8,956 nucleotides of DNA from JAUVIB01 sp964424545 (GCA_964424545.1 CAYRJN010000157.1:1-8956), one strand, 5' to 3'. Shown: positions 1 through 7,077, counted from the first letter of the stretch. Made by a program: numbers and translations. Notes: generated by a model not told the origin, from the sequence alone.

Positions 1-944
1 TATTTTGCGTTCAGCCAACGGAGTTTTTTTATATCGAATACGGCCGGACGATTATTGATTTTGTCTATGGAAAATTTCTGCACAATCTCTTTTCTGCTTA
101 AGATTTCCGAGTCATCTCCGGGCGCCCAGCCCAAAAGACAAAGATAATTAAACATGGCATCGGGAAGAATACCTTGGTTACGGAATTCTTCAATAGAGGT
201 AGCACCGTGACGCTTTGATAAACGAATTTTATCCGTTCCCAAAATTAAAGGAATGTGCGCAAAACGCGGAATAGGCCAATTAAGAGCTTGATAAATCAAA
301 ATCTGCTTGGGTGTATTGGAAATATGATCGTCGCCTCTCATGACCAAATTTATTCCCATATCATGATCGTCCACAACTACGGCAATTTGATAAACGGGCG
401 TTCCGTCCGAGCGCAAAATAATAAAATCTTCAATTGTATTGTTTTTCACCGAAGTATCGCCATGGATTAAATCATGATAAAAGGTGCTTCCTTCGGGTGT
501 TTTAAAGCGTACGGCAAAAGGTAAATTTTTCGATAATTTTTCTTTTATCTCATTCTTGCTCAAATTACGACAACTTTTATCATAAAAGAGAGCTCTTTTC
601 TCTTTAATAGCCCGCTCTTTTTTTGCCTCCAGTTCCTCTTTGGTGCAAAAACAGCGGTAAGCATGCCCGTTTTGCAACAAACGTTCGATAATTTCCAGAT
701 GGCGCGCTTGGCGTTTACTTTGAAAATATATTTCTCCGTCAAAGTCAATATTCAGCCAGTGCAGACTGTCAAGAATTTGTTTAACGGATTCCTCCGTAGA
801 ACGGTTTAAATCCGTATCTTCAATGCGTAGTAAAAATTTTCCGCCCGTTTTACGACCGATCAGCCAGTTAAAAATGGCCGTTCTGGCGCCGCCGATATGT
901 AAGTAACCCGTTGGACTCGGGGCAAACCTGACTATATTTCCCAA
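1..944 (-). CDS. gltX: Glutamyl-tRNA synthetase (class I), C-terminus cut by window edge
   Basis: This cytoplasmic enzyme charges tRNA-Glu with glutamate, using ATP. The frame is open for 314 codons, from the TTG at 944 down to position 3, and runs out of the window; family members are about 470-500 residues, so the anticodon-binding part is missing here. N-terminal RFAPSPTGYLHIGGARTA (residues 6-23) is the class I HIGH region of GluRS, and LSKRHGA (from residue 242) is the KMSKS-equivalent loop. A zinc-type C98-x-C100-x24-C125 pattern is present, but the usual next ligand, His two residues later, is Asn127. No ATG is available: an in-frame TAG lies 10 codons upstream of the TTG, and GGAG at 950-953 sits 5 bases before it. 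A promoter lies at 984-1012. GluRS versus a non-discriminating form cannot be decided from this part. Confidence 0.96.
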   Translation of the reverse strand, partial: MGNIVRFAPSPTGYLHIGGARTAIFNWLIGRKTGGKFLLRIEDTDLNRSTEESVKQILDSLHWLNIDFDGEIYFQSKRQARHLEIIERLLQNGHAYRCFCTKEELEAKKERAIKEKRALFYDKSCRNLSKNEIKEKLSKNLPFAVRFKTPEGSTFYHDLIHGDTSVKNNTIEDFIILRSDGTPVYQIAVVVDDHDMGINLVMRGDDHISNTPKQILIYQALNWPIPRFAHIPLILGTDKIRLSKRHGATSIEEFRNQGILPDAMFNYLCLLGWAPGDDSEILSRKEIVQKFSIDKINNRPAVFDIKKLRWLNAK

Positions 945-949
945 AAATT

Positions 950-953
950 CTCC
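950..953 (-). promoter_or_regulatory. Shine-Dalgarno GGAG deciding the TTG start of gltX
   Basis: On the minus strand, TACGGAGAA precedes TTG at 944-942 with a 5-base spacer. It is the only start-like codon between the in-frame TAG upstream and the conserved RFAPSPTG motif, so it fixes the start on TTG. Confidence 0.75.
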
Positions 954-983
954 GTAAAGTAATGGATTTTTCTATAAATACAG

Positions 984-1012
984 AATATAAACCCGATTAT
1001 GATTTTCTGCAA
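984..1012 (-). promoter_or_regulatory. Sigma70-like promoter for gltX
   Basis: Read on the minus strand, TTGCAG (1012-1007) is followed after exactly 17 bases by TATATT (989-984). Transcription would start near 977 and leave a leader of about 33 bases before the TTG start. Elements, spacing and position all fit; the AT-rich background means chance matches are possible. Confidence 0.6.
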
Positions 1013-1086
1013 ATTTTGATAGAAGGAAAAGGTTGAAAATAGATTAAATTTCTTTAATAGGCTGCAATTATAACGCGGATCAATGT

Positions 1087-1114
1087 TTGAACGATAAAAT
1101 TGTAATTTTATAAA
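1087..1114 (+). promoter_or_regulatory. Candidate promoter for the SDR gene
   Basis: TTGAAC (1087-1092) and TATAAA (1109-1114) are separated by 16 bases. The leader would be about 170 bases, which is long. Weaker hexamers closer to the gene (around 1218-1255) are alternatives, so this call is tentative. Confidence 0.35.
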
Positions 1115-1201
1115 TGGTAAACCTCGTTGATATAAAAACTTTTGTGTTGTTCTAAAAATTTTTAATCCCTATTCGAGTTTATTTATAATGTTATAAATCG
1201 G

Positions 1202-1213
1202 TTCAATATTGAA
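1202..1213. repeat. Perfect palindrome TTCAATATTGAA upstream of SDR
   Basis: This is a 12-bp perfect inverted repeat without spacer, 75 bases before the SDR start. It could be an operator for a dimeric regulator, but the AT-rich background makes such palindromes fairly easy to find. Confidence 0.3.
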
Positions 1214-1288
1214 TATTTGATTTATTGTGCGTAACTTATAGAGTTTAAATATAAACGGTTTTAACAAAATCAATAAAAGAATGTCGGT

Positions 1289-2098
1289 ATGAAAACCATT
1301 TTAATCACAGGTTCGACGGACGGAATCGGCAAACAAACGGCGTTGGAGTTAGCGCAAAAAGGTAATCGCATTATCATTCACGGAAGAAATGTGGAGCGCT
1401 GTATTGAAGTTAGAAATCATATCCGCGCCATTTCGGGAAATAAATTCGTTGATTTTATTGCGGCCGATTTAAGCTCTATGGAAGCCGTGCGTATAATGGC
1501 GGAAGAGATTAAAACAAATTATAAACGACTCGATGTATTGATTAACAATGCGGGCGTTTTTGAGCGTAAACGCAAAATAACCGTTGATGGTTTGGAGCGT
1601 ACTTTTGCCGTAAATCACCTGTCTGTATTTTTATTAACTGCATCACTGATGAACTTGTTAATTTATAGCGCGCCGGCCCGCATCATCACGGTTAGTTCCA
1701 TGGCGCATGCTTTCGAAATCGATTTTAACAATCTTCAAGGCGAAAAGCATTATGACGGTCATGAAGCCTACGGACGATCAAAATTATGTAATATTCTTTT
1801 TACCTTTGAGCTGGCCGGACGGCTGGAACATAAGAGTGTAACGGCAAACTGTCTTCATCCCGGCGTAATCAGCACAAAACTCCTTCGCGCCGGTTGGGGT
1901 TTGGGTGGCGCCTCTTTGGAGAGTGGAGCGCAAACATCCGTTTATCTGGCAGAGGCCGAAGAATTAGAAGATGTAAGCGGTAAATACTTTTCCAATAAAC
2001 GTGAAAGCAAGCCGGCTGCTATTTGTTACAATCCCGAAGTGCGGCAAAAATTATGGGAAATCAGCGAAAAACTCAGCGGTATTAAATTTCTCTTTTGA
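1289..2098 (+). CDS. Short-chain dehydrogenase/reductase, retinol-dehydrogenase-like
   Basis: This is a probable cytoplasmic NAD(P)(H)-dependent oxidoreductase of the classical SDR family; the substrate is unknown. All family marks are visible in 269 residues: the Rossmann glycine motif TGSTDGIG (7-14), AADL with D60, NNAG (86-89), N109, the catalytic serine region VSS (135-137), YGRSK with Y161 and K165, and the following HPG turn (190-192). Arg33 in HGR after the second strand suggests preference for NADP(H). The overall style (INNAGVF, then GLERTFAVNHL, then HPGV) resembles the retinol dehydrogenase/WWOX-like branch rather than the FabG branch. The length is normal and the gene looks intact. 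No strong Shine-Dalgarno site precedes the ATG, but the glycine motif begins at residue 7, so no upstream extension is needed. It converges with the hydrolase at 2533-3519. Confidence 0.9.
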   Translation: MKTILITGSTDGIGKQTALELAQKGNRIIIHGRNVERCIEVRNHIRAISGNKFVDFIAADLSSMEAVRIMAEEIKTNYKRLDVLINNAGVFERKRKITVDGLERTFAVNHLSVFLLTASLMNLLIYSAPARIITVSSMAHAFEIDFNNLQGEKHYDGHEAYGRSKLCNILFTFELAGRLEHKSVTANCLHPGVISTKLLRAGWGLGGASLESGAQTSVYLAEAEELEDVSGKYFSNKRESKPAAICYNPEVRQKLWEISEKLSGIKFLF

Positions 2099-2208
2099 AT
2101 TTAGGGGACATTCATCGTTTCAATTTATTGTTTTATCGCTATTACTTTTTGGGCGAAATAAAGCCTTACTAACCTCTTGTTTTTATAAAGTATATTCGAC
2201 CAAAATAA

Positions 2209-2224
2209 ATTGATATTTATCAAT
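2209..2224. repeat. Inverted repeat ATTGATA-TT-TATCAAT
   Basis: This is a perfect 7-bp inverted repeat with a 2-base centre, 10 bases before the first DnaA box. It is too AT-rich and lacks a T-run, so it is unlikely to be a terminator. It may be part of the origin-like region or a chance palindrome. Confidence 0.35.
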
Positions 2225-2300
2225 GTTAATAAATTGTGGATAACTTGTTGAAAAATTGCAACATTTGACTGGTGAAACCGTTCTCCCATCATAAATAGCG

Positions 2301-2341
2301 TGTCTTATATATTCTTAACTCTTTTAAATTTAATATGTTAT
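2301..2341. other. AT-rich block, possible DNA unwinding element
   Basis: Only 6 of the first 40 bases are G or C. It lies between DnaA box 1 (2235-2243) and the cluster at 2401-2509, where an unwinding element could sit in a bacterial origin. This rests on composition and position only. Confidence 0.35.
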
Positions 2342-2532
2342 GGCGCATGTTTTATTTGATTTACTCTGGTTTTTAGATTTTTGGTATACGCTTGAGCAAC
2401 TGGGGATAATTCTCTAATAATTGTGGATAAACGCTTCTGTAAATTAATCTATAATTCCTTGTTTTTATTGGTTTAGACTTGTTTTTACCAAATTGTGGAA
2501 TGTGGATAAATGAAATTTTTTGGCCTGCGATA

Positions 2533-3519
2533 TTAAGAAATTTTCGACATTCCTTTTGTTAATTTTTGTTTTTTTATTTGATAAATCATTCTATTAAATC
2601 GGGAAATCAGACCGTGAAAATATTTTAATGTATTTTGCATTAAAAAATTATGAATAACTTCTGCTATTTTTCGAGTGCGCAGGTATCCGAATGCTTTATG
2701 GGGATTACGTTTTTCGTTATATTCGTAATCGTTGTATATTTGAAAATCTTCCACCTTAATTCGTCCCTTTTCATCAATAAAATCATCGGCAAGATCGAAA
2801 TCCAACGCAACTTTATCGTTAAGATCGGCAAAGTTATACCACGCTCGTTTTATTGTTTGTGGTATTGCCGATGCTGAATTCTTTCCGACAGGCGGCACAA
2901 TTTTCGAGCGGATTACAGCCAATCCCAACGGCGATCCGATCGTAATCAACGTATCCACATTTATATTAAAACGGTTTAAGGCGTCCAAGGTTATTATTGA
3001 ACCCATGGAATGGGCGATCAACAGAATATCCCGTCTTTTATACTTGTTAAGGACGGCAATCAATCTTTCGCAAACAGCGTCCCTGATAGTTTTTTCCCCG
3101 TCTTTGATTTTTTCCCTGGAAAAATAAATATCAAGGTCGTGAAAATAGCGGCGGATAATATAGGCGCTGAAGGAAGAAAATTTTACTTTACCGGCCGTAT
3201 TTAAAAATATATTATCCAATTGTTCGGATATAAATTTCCTTTTTTTAATTTGCGTATAGTCGGGTATGTACGTTGAATGTTTATTTGCCCGATAGTATGG
3301 TTCATCGATAAAGTAAGGACTATTTTCGTCCGTTTGTTGGGGATCTTCGGGCTGTGGGTAGAGTAGGTCTGCCCAGTAAACCATTTCAAACTTCATCAAG
3401 GGATGAGGCTGTCCGATAAATTCCAATCCTTCGTCAATGGCCGACTTCCACCATTTTCGTAGAATATCAAGCGGCGGTTTATTCCCCAGTCCGTGTATGC
3501 CAATAACTATTTTTTTCAT
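2533..3519 (-). CDS. Alpha/beta hydrolase, lipase/esterase-like
   Basis: This is a predicted serine hydrolase of 328 residues with no signal peptide or membrane segment, so probably cytoplasmic; the substrate is unknown. The first strand and oxyanion turn read VIGIHGLGNKP (5-15). The nucleophile elbow is LLIAHSMGSI with Ser171 in A-H-S-M-G (169-173). ITIGSPLGL (192-200) follows, as in many lipase-like hydrolases. Candidate acid residues are Asp232 or Asp235 in NFADLNDKVA, and the likely catalytic histidine is His274 in NPHKAFGYL. The basic C-terminal tail (about 305-325) is unusual and could bind nucleic acid or membrane lipid. The start has almost no Shine-Dalgarno site, but the HG oxyanion motif comes at residues 9-10, as expected for the fold. 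A possible promoter is at 3599-3628, 123 bases separate it from the gene upstream, and its 3' end faces the DnaA-box region. Confidence 0.85.
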   Translation of the reverse strand: MKKIVIGIHGLGNKPPLDILRKWWKSAIDEGLEFIGQPHPLMKFEMVYWADLLYPQPEDPQQTDENSPYFIDEPYYRANKHSTYIPDYTQIKKRKFISEQLDNIFLNTAGKVKFSSFSAYIIRRYFHDLDIYFSREKIKDGEKTIRDAVCERLIAVLNKYKRRDILLIAHSMGSIITLDALNRFNINVDTLITIGSPLGLAVIRSKIVPPVGKNSASAIPQTIKRAWYNFADLNDKVALDFDLADDFIDEKGRIKVEDFQIYNDYEYNEKRNPHKAFGYLRTRKIAEVIHNFLMQNTLKYFHGLISRFNRMIYQIKKQKLTKGMSKIS

Positions 3520-3598
3520 ACATATATCATCGGTTTTGTTTTACAATAAAGAGTAAAAGTAGATTACAATTGGTTTTTTTACAGATAAAAATAATAAG

Positions 3599-3628
3599 AT
3601 TATAATTATTATCGTTAAGAATACCCAA
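3599..3628 (-). promoter_or_regulatory. Candidate promoter for the alpha/beta hydrolase
   Basis: On the minus strand, TTGGGT (3628-3623) is followed after 18 bases by a consensus TATAAT (3604-3599), giving a leader of about 70 bases. It lies in the 123-base gap after the outer-membrane protein gene, so the two genes may be separately transcribed. Confidence 0.45.
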
Positions 3629-3642
3629 CCGCTGAAAGTGAA

Positions 3643-4359
3643 TTAAAAAAAGCGCCAGCGGATACGGAAATTAACCTGTTTGTTGTAGCTTTCATTATAA
3701 AGCACGGCATCGGTAGCTTTCCCGAAAGAGCTTAAACCCATTTCCATAACAAAATCAACGTTTTCTATAATATTTTGACTTGTAGATAATTTAAAAAAGA
3801 AGGCCGTACCCGATCCGTAAGCTTCATAATTATAGAAGCGTAAACCGCCGGTAATGGTTATGGAATTTGAATAGTATAGCTTAATGGGCGCAGCGAGAGT
3901 AATTCGTAATTCATCGGATTGGCCGTCGGTTTGCCCCTGCGACAGATGCCCCTGGGCAAAATAATAAGCGCATTGCAACAAAAGAGCATAATATCGTTTG
4001 GAAATATATTTGGTTTGCAGTTCAAATTTTGAATGGTGGTAGAGAGCGCCGTCGGATTTTCCAAAGCCATAATTTTCCAAAACAGCCGCGGCCTGCCAAT
4101 ATTTTTTATCATAAAATCGATATAATAAACCGATGTTTTCGATCTCGAAATTTTTACTAAGTGCATATCGTATATTTACATAAGGCTGCACCCAGTCGTC
4201 TTGTCCCGATAAAAAGGCCGGACCGATATCGATTTCCAATATACCCTTAGGCAGTACCAAAGGACGATCCTTTTCCGTTTTAGGATATAGATTTATCAAA
4301 CGCGTTTGAGCATTTACAAGAGTTGAAAGAAAAAGAAAAAACAAAATTAAAATGCGCAT
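3643..4359 (-). CDS. Putative outer-membrane beta-barrel protein
   Basis: This is a secreted protein of 238 residues, probably inserted in the outer membrane; its function is unknown. Residues 1-17 (MRILILFFLFLSTLVNA) form a signal peptide, probably cleaved before Q18. The rest alternates polar and hydrophobic residues rich in Tyr and Phe, as in barrel strands (for example 56-82, 111-135, 152-190), and the protein ends in FRIRWRFF. A terminal aromatic residue is the usual barrel-assembly signal. The segment LPKGILEIDIGPAFL (36-50) recalls the transporter-like family grouped with phenol-degradation MetA proteins, but that link is weak. I choose the ATG at 4359 because AGAGG lies 5 bases upstream and the signal peptide begins there. 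The longer frame from 4401 adds 14 residues and begins almost at the predicted transcription start. Confidence 0.75.
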   Translation of the reverse strand: MRILILFFLFLSTLVNAQTRLINLYPKTEKDRPLVLPKGILEIDIGPAFLSGQDDWVQPYVNIRYALSKNFEIENIGLLYRFYDKKYWQAAAVLENYGFGKSDGALYHHSKFELQTKYISKRYYALLLQCAYYFAQGHLSQGQTDGQSDELRITLAAPIKLYYSNSITITGGLRFYNYEAYGSGTAFFFKLSTSQNIIENVDFVMEMGLSSFGKATDAVLYNESYNKQVNFRIRWRFF

Positions 4360-4364
4360 ATTAT

Positions 4365-4369
4365 CCTCT
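4365..4369 (-). promoter_or_regulatory. Shine-Dalgarno AGAGG deciding the barrel-protein start
   Basis: AGAGG lies 5 bases before the ATG at 4359. This favours the short form, which starts directly with a signal peptide, over the in-frame ATG at 4401. Confidence 0.65.
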
Positions 4370-4409
4370 GACCTATTAACAAAGACGTTACAAATGATCA
4401 CGATTCACC

Positions 4410-4438
4410 ATTGTACGGGAATTTATATAAAAGTTCAA
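4410..4438 (-). promoter_or_regulatory. Sigma70-like promoter for the barrel-protein gene
   Basis: On the minus strand, TTGAAC (4438-4433) and TACAAT (4415-4410) are separated by exactly 17 bases. The expected transcription start near 4403 leaves a leader of about 44 bases before the ATG at 4359. It is one of the two best-formed promoters in the window. Confidence 0.65.
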
Positions 4439-4770
4439 ACTTATTTTTAATCCATTATATTTTAACAAAGGATGGGAAAGATCAATTACCATGCTCTTTG
4501 CTTACCGAAGCGTAAAGGGTTTGAGATTTTGTTTTCGGGTTTAAAAATTTAATTGTAACAATAATGAAAATAGAAATGTTAAGAGTAAAAAACTTCATAA
4601 CGAATCCTTTTGTAATATTTTATAAAAAAGAGGATAGACGAATTTAATTTATTCGCATAATAAGGACAAATATTCTTTTCAGATTCACTGCCATTTAGCA
4701 TAATCATTCTTGCGTTTATGATCGAATTGAAAAATTGATCCAATTTGAGTATTTTTATTGATAAATAAAA

Positions 4771-4785
4771 TCTAAAAATTTTAGA
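4771..4785. repeat. Palindrome TCTAAAA-A-TTTTAGA before the beta-helix promoter
   Basis: This perfect 7-bp inverted repeat with a single central base ends 6 bases upstream of the candidate -35 element at 4792. The position suits an operator, but the composition makes chance occurrence plausible. Confidence 0.35.
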
Positions 4786-4791
4786 AAATAA

Positions 4792-4818
4792 TTGTTTATA
4801 CCCGTAAAATAGTATAAT
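4792..4818 (+). promoter_or_regulatory. Candidate promoter for the beta-helix gene
   Basis: A consensus -10 TATAAT lies at 4813-4818. The best -35 is TTGTTT at 4792-4797, with a short 15-base spacer, so the -35 call is weaker than the -10. The leader would be about 65 bases. Confidence 0.45.
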
Positions 4819-4879
4819 ATACCTTTACAATTCAACCATAATAAATATGTTAATATTTAATTTCCGAATATAATTATAC

Positions 4880-4883
4880 GGAG
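4880..4883 (+). promoter_or_regulatory. Shine-Dalgarno GGAG of the beta-helix gene
   Basis: GGAG lies 7 bases before the ATG at 4891, which begins a clean signal peptide. This fixes the start. Confidence 0.65.
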
Positions 4884-4890
4884 ATCGAAA

Positions 4891-7047
4891 ATGAGAGTAT
4901 TTTATTTAATCGCAGCGATCTTGTTTTTAATTATCAATGCAACTTTTGCCGGGAATTCTTGTGACACGATTTATATTTCTCCGCGGGGGAATGATAACTG
5001 GAGCGGGGAATTGAAACGCGTCGATTCAAAGGGCGATAAGGGTCCATTTAAAACCATCAAAAGAGCGATGGAAAAAGTGCGTTCTTTAAAGAGCGTTCCG
5101 TGCGGCGATCAACGAATTGTAGTCGTTTTACGCGGCGGATTCTATTATCTTAAAAAACCTCTGATTTTTAAAGCGCAAGATTCGGGTACGAAAAAAGCGG
5201 TTATTACTTATATGGCTTACAAAGGTGAAAGGCCAATAATCAGCGGAGGAGAAAAAGTAGAGAACTGGCAAAAATATAGGGGAAATATTTGGGTAAGTCA
5301 ATTGAAAAAAGGGCAACAATTTCGGCAGATTTTTGTAAACGGCCAGCGGCGATATCGGGCAAGAACTCCCAATGACGGCTATTATCTCATTGAAAAAAAT
5401 CCCGGTGTTACGCGAAAAATGAAATATAATACGCCCGCCGATAAATTTAAGTATTTTATGGGTGATATCGATCCTTCATGGACAAATCTTCAAGATATAG
5501 AAATCGTAGTTCTTCATTTATGGGTGGATGCGCATCTACCCATAAAGTCCGTTGACCCTGCCGGGCGAATCGTCTATTTTACAACATCCAATCGCCGTAA
5601 ATTGGAGGATGAGGGTAAACCGGCGCGTTATTATGTGGATAATGTATTTGAAGGAATGGACCAAGCGGGCGAATGGTATTATAATCGTTTGACTGGTAAA
5701 TTATATTATTTAGGCGCTCCCGGTGAAAATCCCAACAATGAAACCATTATCATTCCCCGTTTACCGCAGGTTTTGCGTATAGAAGGGAGCCCGACAAAAA
5801 ACGTACTTGTTCATGATATCCGTTTTGTGGGTTTGGATTTCAGGCATACAAACTGGCAGCTTGAATCGGGAGATGCAGGAGACCTACAAGCAGCTTCGAG
5901 CGTAGCCGGCGGCATCTATTTGCAAGGAGCCGAACGGATACGATTTGATAAGTGTATCGTAAAAAATATGGGAACATACGGTATCGAATTTGGGCAGGGG
6001 AGCCGTAACAATAGGGTAACGTTTTGTGAAATATGCAATCTTGGCGGAGGCGGTATCCGTTTAAGCGGCAGCGGAGTAATTGGCGATACGCTGAACAATA
6101 CGAGCAATATAATAATTAGCGATAATCATTTACATCATCTTGGACGAATATGGCACAGCGCCGACGGTATTTTGCTGCAACATGCCGATCATAATAGAAT
6201 TGCCTACAATGAAATTGATCATCTCTATTATACCGGAATTTCCGCTGGTTGGGTTTGGGGATATAAGCCAAGCGTAAGCAATCATAATATTATCGAAAAC
6301 AATCATATCCATCACATTGGACAGGGGATGCTTTCCGATATGGGCGGCGTCTATTTGCTGGGTCTGTCTCCGGGAACAATAGTATGCAACAACTTGATAC
6401 ATGACGTCCGTTCTTTTAGTTACGGCGGTTGGGGGTTGTATACCGATGAAGGCAGTAGTTTTATCGCATTAAAAAACAATATTGTATATAACATAAAAAG
6501 CGCTGGGTTTCATCAACATTACGGAAGAGAAAATACGATTAGCAATAATATTTTTGCTTTTGGAGAAAAAGCGCAAATCCAACGTTCGCGCAATGAAGAT
6601 CATCTTAGTTTTACCTATACGCATAACATTGTATATTGGAATAATGGCGAATTGTTGGCAAATCATTGGGAGAATAATCAATTTAAACTTGATTCCAATT
6701 TATATTATCGCACAAATCACCAAGCAATAGATTTTAAGGGACGTACTTTTCGGGAGTGGCGCGAACTCGGGCAGGATGTCCATTCGCTTATCAAAGACCC
6801 GCTTTTTTATGATGCGGAACGCCATAATTTTGATTTGCATGATAATTCCCCGGCGTTTGGTATTGGATTCAAGCCCATTGACGCCGATAATTTCGGCCCG
6901 CGGGTTTGGCCGCGGGAAGTGAAAGATATTCGTTATTACAGCAATATCGATAGTAGTGAACAGCCGACTCTTTTCTATAATTCCGGTAGTCAAAAGAAAA
7001 AGCTGCTGCTAGTCGGTTTACATACATGGTCGGGAAATTATAAGTAA
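4891..7047 (+). CDS. Secreted right-handed parallel beta-helix protein, GH141-like; front part of a split fusion
   Basis: This is a probable extracellular or periplasmic polysaccharide-active enzyme of 718 residues. Residues 1-20 are a signal peptide (cleaved near TFA-G). A pectate-lyase-like opening follows: IYISPRGNDNWSG (27-39), GPFKTIKRA (51-59), VVVLRGGFYYL (77-87) and ISGGEKVENW (117-126). Beta-helix coils rich in Asn and His turns run from about 305 to 660 (for example HNIIENNHIHH and NNIVYNI). The motif GGVYLLGLSPGTIVCNNLIH (485-504), then YGGWGLYTDEGSS and GFHQHYG, is typical of a large family of beta-helix proteins resembling glycoside hydrolase family 141; the substrate is not readable. 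From about 700 the sequence KKKLLLVGLHTWSG is not beta-helix but the first strand of an alpha/beta hydrolase, and TAA at 7045-7047 stops it there. The same frame continues as the hydrolase below. Confidence 0.85.
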   Translation: MRVFYLIAAILFLIINATFAGNSCDTIYISPRGNDNWSGELKRVDSKGDKGPFKTIKRAMEKVRSLKSVPCGDQRIVVVLRGGFYYLKKPLIFKAQDSGTKKAVITYMAYKGERPIISGGEKVENWQKYRGNIWVSQLKKGQQFRQIFVNGQRRYRARTPNDGYYLIEKNPGVTRKMKYNTPADKFKYFMGDIDPSWTNLQDIEIVVLHLWVDAHLPIKSVDPAGRIVYFTTSNRRKLEDEGKPARYYVDNVFEGMDQAGEWYYNRLTGKLYYLGAPGENPNNETIIIPRLPQVLRIEGSPTKNVLVHDIRFVGLDFRHTNWQLESGDAGDLQAASSVAGGIYLQGAERIRFDKCIVKNMGTYGIEFGQGSRNNRVTFCEICNLGGGGIRLSGSGVIGDTLNNTSNIIISDNHLHHLGRIWHSADGILLQHADHNRIAYNEIDHLYYTGISAGWVWGYKPSVSNHNIIENNHIHHIGQGMLSDMGGVYLLGLSPGTIVCNNLIHDVRSFSYGGWGLYTDEGSSFIALKNNIVYNIKSAGFHQHYGRENTISNNIFAFGEKAQIQRSRNEDHLSFTYTHNIVYWNNGELLANHWENNQFKLDSNLYYRTNHQAIDFKGRTFREWRELGQDVHSLIKDPLFYDAERHNFDLHDNSPAFGIGFKPIDADNFGPRVWPREVKDIRYYSNIDSSEQPTLFYNSGSQKKKLLLVGLHTWSGNYK
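7045..7047 (+). other. In-frame TAA interrupting a beta-helix/S9 hydrolase fusion
   Basis: The codons before (SGNYK) and after (YDSVPYARWC) the TAA stay in one frame and together form the start of an S9-type hydrolase domain. Without the stop the frame would run from 4891 to 7794, 967 codons. One substitution, for example CAA to TAA, would explain it. TAA also ends at least three other genes here, so general reassignment is unlikely. Confidence 0.8.
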
Positions 7048-7077
7048 TATGACAGCGTTCCTTACGCCCGATGGTGT

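Larger units (their letters stand above)
945..1288. other. Divergent intergenic spacer gltX / SDR
   Basis: This 344-base AT-rich spacer holds the start regions of two divergent genes. It contains the gltX promoter, a weaker candidate promoter for the SDR gene, and a perfect 12-bp palindrome at 1202-1213. I see no RNA gene, hairpin terminator or convincing small ORF in it. Confidence 0.6.
2099..2532. other. Candidate replication origin / DnaA-box cluster in convergent spacer
   Basis: This 434-base non-coding region lies between the 3' ends of two convergent genes, so no gene promoter is expected in it. It contains three perfect copies of TGTGGATAA, the complement of the strong DnaA box TTATCCACA, at 2235-2243, 2422-2430 and 2501-2509, all in one orientation. 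A one-mismatch copy, TGGGGATAA, lies at 2401-2409, exactly 21 bases (two helical turns) before the second box, and a partial TGTGGA core at 2494-2499. Between boxes one and two is a very AT-rich stretch (2301-2340, 6 G/C in 40), suitable for unwinding. A perfect 7-bp inverted repeat lies at 2209-2224. No dnaA or dnaN is in the window, so a secondary DnaA-titrating site is the alternative. I see no clear terminator hairpin for either gene. Confidence 0.6.
4360..4890. other. Long divergent intergenic spacer
   Basis: This 531-base AT-rich spacer lies between the divergent barrel-protein and beta-helix genes. It holds a promoter for each side (4410-4438 minus, 4792-4818 plus), a palindrome at 4771-4785, a small inverted repeat CGAAT-7-ATTCG at 4639-4655, and a bulged stem-loop around 4497-4518 (CTTT-GCTT, loop ACCG, AAGC-gt-AAAG). 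I see no convincing gene; a 26-codon ORF at 4472-4552 lacks support. It is longer than two promoters need, so a regulator site or a small RNA is possible. Confidence 0.5.

Noticed and set aside
560..748. Minus-strand ORF of 62 codons
   Set aside because: It is a shifted-frame shadow of gltX, whose own frame is open and carries the conserved motifs.
4360..4401. 14-residue extension of the barrel protein from the ATG at 4401
   Set aside because: It would begin almost at the predicted transcription start and bury the signal peptide; the ATG at 4359 has AGAGG.
4497..4518. Bulged stem-loop as an intrinsic terminator or small RNA
   Set aside because: The stem is short and bulged, and no gene on the plus strand ends just upstream; the T-rich run after it is interrupted.
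4472..4552. A 26-codon ORF starting ATGGGAAAG in the divergent spacer
   Set aside because: It has only a weak AAAGG nearby, no recognisable peptide features and no promoter of its own; such ORFs are expected by chance in 531 bases.
5634..5642. A fourth perfect TGTGGATAA (DnaA box)
   Set aside because: It lies inside the beta-helix coding sequence (codons for V-D-N), alone and far from the cluster, so I treat it as chance.
7045..7047. UAA reassigned to an amino acid in this genome
   Set aside because: TAA ends the hydrolase at 2533, the barrel protein at 3643 and the S9 domain at 7794 at sensible protein ends, so it works as a stop here.
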